42,568 nt of DNA. It comes from Erysipelotrichaceae bacterium. Lineage in GTDB: Bacteria; Bacillota_I; Bacilli_A; Erysipelotrichales; Erysipelotrichaceae. The DNA lies in the NCBI GenBank assembly GCA_031272515.1, contig JAISTR010000013.1, positions 1-42,568 of the forward strand. Reading direction: 5' to 3'. A program made the translations under genes and the position numbers. Positions 41,261-42,568 of this stretch are shown here, in pieces; positions within the stretch are counted from its first letter, which is position 1, and every line of letters begins with the position of its first letter. Below the pieces are notes generated by a model that did no database searches, was not told the DNA's origin, and worked only from the letters and a program-made list of their open reading frames with translations.

Positions 41261-41587
41261 ATGGCATCATCCCTCGATTATGTGGAATATGTCTGTGAGC
41301 AGCTCTCTGGCATTGGAGAGATCCGCTATCGCAAGATGTTTGGGGAGTACATGGTGTATGTCAACAACAAGCCGCTGGTGCTGATATGCGATGACACCGC
41401 ATTTGTAAAGTTGCACCCGGCGCTGGAATCGCTGGCTGCGCGGATGTCCACCGCTGTGCCCTACAATGGGGCCAAGGAACACTATGTGGTGGATGTGGAT
41501 GACCGGGATCTGCTTGTGCAGGCGGTGTCCACCCTGGAGCCGCTGGTGCCGCTTCCCAAAGCGCGCAAGCGGGTGCGGTTGCCCTGA
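41261..41587 (+). CDS. TfoX N-terminal-domain protein
   Basis: The 108-residue protein matches the TfoX N-terminal domain, with MFGEYMVYVNNKPLVLICDDT at about residues 26-46 and KLHPALESL near 50. The domain occurs in competence regulators (Sxy/TfoX), but stand-alone copies in Firmicutes have no proven role. AAAGGAGGAGAA lies before the ATG. It follows the VOC gene by 18 bp and is probably cotranscribed with it; a terminator follows. Confidence 0.88.
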   Translation: MASSLDYVEYVCEQLSGIGEIRYRKMFGEYMVYVNNKPLVLICDDTAFVKLHPALESLAARMSTAVPYNGAKEHYVVDVDDRDLLVQAVSTLEPLVPLPKARKRVRLP

Positions 41588-41607
41588 AATTGAATGTGTG
41601 TGAAACC

Positions 41608-41646
41608 AAGCCGTTTTGTCCAATTGGGACAAAACGGCTTTCGTTA
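41608..41646 (+). terminator. Terminator-like hairpin after the TfoX-N gene
   Basis: AAGCCGTTTTGTCC (41608-41621) pairs exactly with GGACAAAACGGCTT (41627-41640) across AATTG. Only a short T run follows on the plus strand, so efficiency is uncertain. Confidence 0.65.
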
Positions 41647-41757
41647 TGATGTAAAGAAAATGCCAAAAGCGATAAGACAATTCGCAATAGCGAAAGAATC
41701 AGCAAAAGCAAGGCCGCAATCATTGTTATAATGAAGTAAAGAAGGGGTGGTAAAGAG

Positions 41758-42453
41758 ATGTTGATTGTTTATTTCAGCGGGACCGGAAATACCCGGCATT
41801 TAGCAAAAAAACTCGCTGCTTTACTGAACTGTGAAAGCAGTTCGATTGAAGAAAAACAAACAGAAGTGAAACTTGCCCAAAGTGCGCAAGTCATACTGGC
41901 ATATCCGGTGTACTTCAGCGGTCCGCCAAAGATTATCAGTGAGTTTGTGGAAAGCCAAACCTGGCAAAACAAACAGGTCTTTTTACTGACAACCTGCGGT
42001 TTGATGAATGGCGGTGCCATCAAGAGCATGGCAGAAACCTTGAAAGCGGCAGGTGCTGCGATTCTTGGCGGCATGTCGTTTCAAATGCCGGAAAACATCG
42101 GTGACAATGCTTTGTTTATGAAGGTGCTGCCACCATCCGGCAACAACAAAAAAATCGTCAAGGCAGAGATCGGCATAGAGCTGTTGGCAGCCAAGATCAA
42201 GCGTGGGGACTACCCGCAGAAGGGCCTGCGGATGGCAGTCAGCACGCATGTGAACAGTGATGTGAAAATGAAAATCGATGAAACAAAATGCAATCACTGC
42301 GGGTTGTGCAAGAAACTGTGTCCTTACCAGGAAGAATATGGAACCAAGTGTACGCTTTGTTACCGCTGCTATGCCAACTGTCCCCAACAGGCAATCACCG
42401 GCTTTGGCAAAAAGGTTGTTGTCCAGTACACATTTGAAAAGGAGCTGGAGTGA
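41758..42453 (+). CDS. EFR1-family flavodoxin-ferredoxin
   Basis: The 231-residue protein fuses a flavodoxin-like FMN domain (IVYFSGTGNTRHLAKKLA at the N-terminus, YPVYFSGPPKII near residue 48) to a C-terminal 2[4Fe-4S] ferredoxin. The cluster motifs are CNHCGLCKKLCP near 178 and CTLCYRCYANCP near 200. It should shuttle electrons between flavin and low-potential clusters in an anaerobe; partners are unknown. A perfect TATAAT lies at 41727-41732 and GAAGGGGTGG precedes the ATG. The TGA stop belongs to the GTGA that abuts the mobile-element end, so the gene may just be complete. Confidence 0.92.
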   Translation: MLIVYFSGTGNTRHLAKKLAALLNCESSSIEEKQTEVKLAQSAQVILAYPVYFSGPPKIISEFVESQTWQNKQVFLLTTCGLMNGGAIKSMAETLKAAGAAILGGMSFQMPENIGDNALFMKVLPPSGNNKKIVKAEIGIELLAAKIKRGDYPQKGLRMAVSTHVNSDVKMKIDETKCNHCGLCKKLCPYQEEYGTKCTLCYRCYANCPQQAITGFGKKVVVQYTFEKELE

Positions 42454-42568
42454 ACTACCCAAGGCTAAAGCCTTGGGCTTCAGGGGTCCCCGGCGACCGC
42501 TTATCGGCAGGGATGGTATGAATGCCAACCCGCGCTCCCTTGGGGGCGCTGCCAACAGAGGCGGTCGT
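42454..42568 (+). mobile_element. Left part of an IS200/IS605-type element (IscB/HEARO-like), continues beyond window
   Basis: The last 115 bp are GC-rich and unlike the preceding sequence. They start ACTACCC directly after GTGA and contain a perfect stem-loop CCCAAGGC-TAAA-GCCTTGGG (42458-42477) then GGGCTTC. That subterminal hairpin form is typical of IS200/IS605-group ends. HEARO elements are reported to insert after ATGA or GTGA, which fits. The other end and any protein gene lie outside the window, so the call cannot be closed here. A tnpB element in the opposite orientation is the main alternative. Confidence 0.5.
42454..42568 (+). ncRNA. Structured RNA, possible HEARO/omega RNA (partial)
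   Basis: Beyond the first hairpin, CGACCGC (42494-42500) can pair with GCGGTCG (42561-42567) to close a domain. Inside it, GGCAG (42506-42510) can pair with CTGCC (42549-42553), TGGTAT with ATGCCA (42514-42519 with 42522-42527) and CGCTCCC with GGGGGCG (42533-42539 with 42542-42548). Two of these helices contain G-T pairs on the plus strand that become A-C mismatches on the minus strand. This favours a plus-strand RNA, as for an omega RNA upstream of iscB. The 3' end is outside the window. Confidence 0.5.

Noticed and set aside
41983-42555. 190-codon minus-strand frame through EFR1 and the right edge
   Set aside because: It is antisense to the EFR1 gene. I considered whether its first part was the end of a tnpB gene, but the translation shows no TnpB motifs.
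42454-42568. Rho-independent terminator of EFR1
   Set aside because: The stem CCCAAGGC/GCCTTGGG is not followed by a T run but by GGGCTTCAGGGG, so it fits a structured element end better.

Overview
The window looks like the chromosome of an anaerobic, low-to-mid GC Bacillota (Firmicutes), most likely an Erysipelotrichales-type bacterium. This rests on a T-box leader before ileS, the sepF / DivIVA-like / ileS cluster, an rpsP-khpA-rimM-trmD operon, long-form hpf, pyruvate phosphate dikinase, a 2-hydroxyacyl-CoA dehydratase-type activase, and mostly strong AGGAGG-type ribosome binding sites. The rank below phylum is inference. Almost all of the window is dense, intact housekeeping or metabolic DNA; the accessory parts are the two edges, a small phage scar near 21 kb, and an AT-rich non-coding island near 24.5-25.2 kb.

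Layout. 1-958: a gene truncated by a decayed IS3-family (IS150-like) element. 1018-1595: a small membrane-anchored protein behind a Fur-like box. 1592-4562 (minus): peptidase M32, luxS and a quinone oxidoreductase. 4622-5728: a threonine-aldolase-like PLP enzyme, then a bidirectional terminator. 5773-8411 (minus): an iron alcohol dehydrogenase overlapping an aldehyde dehydrogenase, which together can interconvert alcohol, aldehyde and acid. 8651-8726 (minus): tRNA-Ala(GGC). 8844-13206: a four-gene, translationally coupled operon (YbaN/DUF454, YgbA_NO family, two CydDC-like ABC half-exporters) behind a strong promoter and two operator-like palindromes, followed by an esterase.

14285-18542: a 2-hydroxyacyl-CoA dehydratase activase-type system split into two overlapping genes at an A7 tract. 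18609-20411: the ribosome and tRNA maturation operon rpsP-khpA-(terminator)-rimM-trmD, then tRNA-Ala(CGC). 20627-21809: a small orphan gene and a phage-capsid-assembly remnant. 21835-24462: ppdK. 24463-25364: terminators, an unusual inverted-repeat cluster and a 53-codon small gene. 25365-27795: a DUF2779 putative nuclease coupled to a zinc-dependent phospholipase C-like protein. 27862-33087: hpf, sepF, DivIVA-like, T-box, ileS and a SpoU-type RNA methyltransferase. 33154-35297: a membrane protein with a cysteine/histidine C-terminal domain, an EF-Tu-domain-III-like protein and an SMI1/KNR4 protein. 35325-36674 (minus): a geranylgeranyl-reductase-like flavoprotein. 36767-42453: TraX-like, two small lipoproteins, nucleoside hydrolase, GNAT, AraC regulator, VOC, TfoX-N and an EFR1 flavodoxin-ferredoxin.

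The right edge (42454-42568) is GC-rich, strongly structured and unlike its surroundings. It looks like the first end of an IS200/IS605-type element carrying a guide-RNA scaffold (HEARO / omega RNA, IscB-type), inserted directly after the EFR1 stop codon at a GTGA. The associated protein, if present, lies outside the window. This is the most promising lead here. Other leads are the paired operators of the ABC operon, the homopolymer-split activase, a terminator placed 2 nt before a Shine-Dalgarno-less rimM, and a possible pseudoknot-forming repeat cluster before the 53-aa gene.
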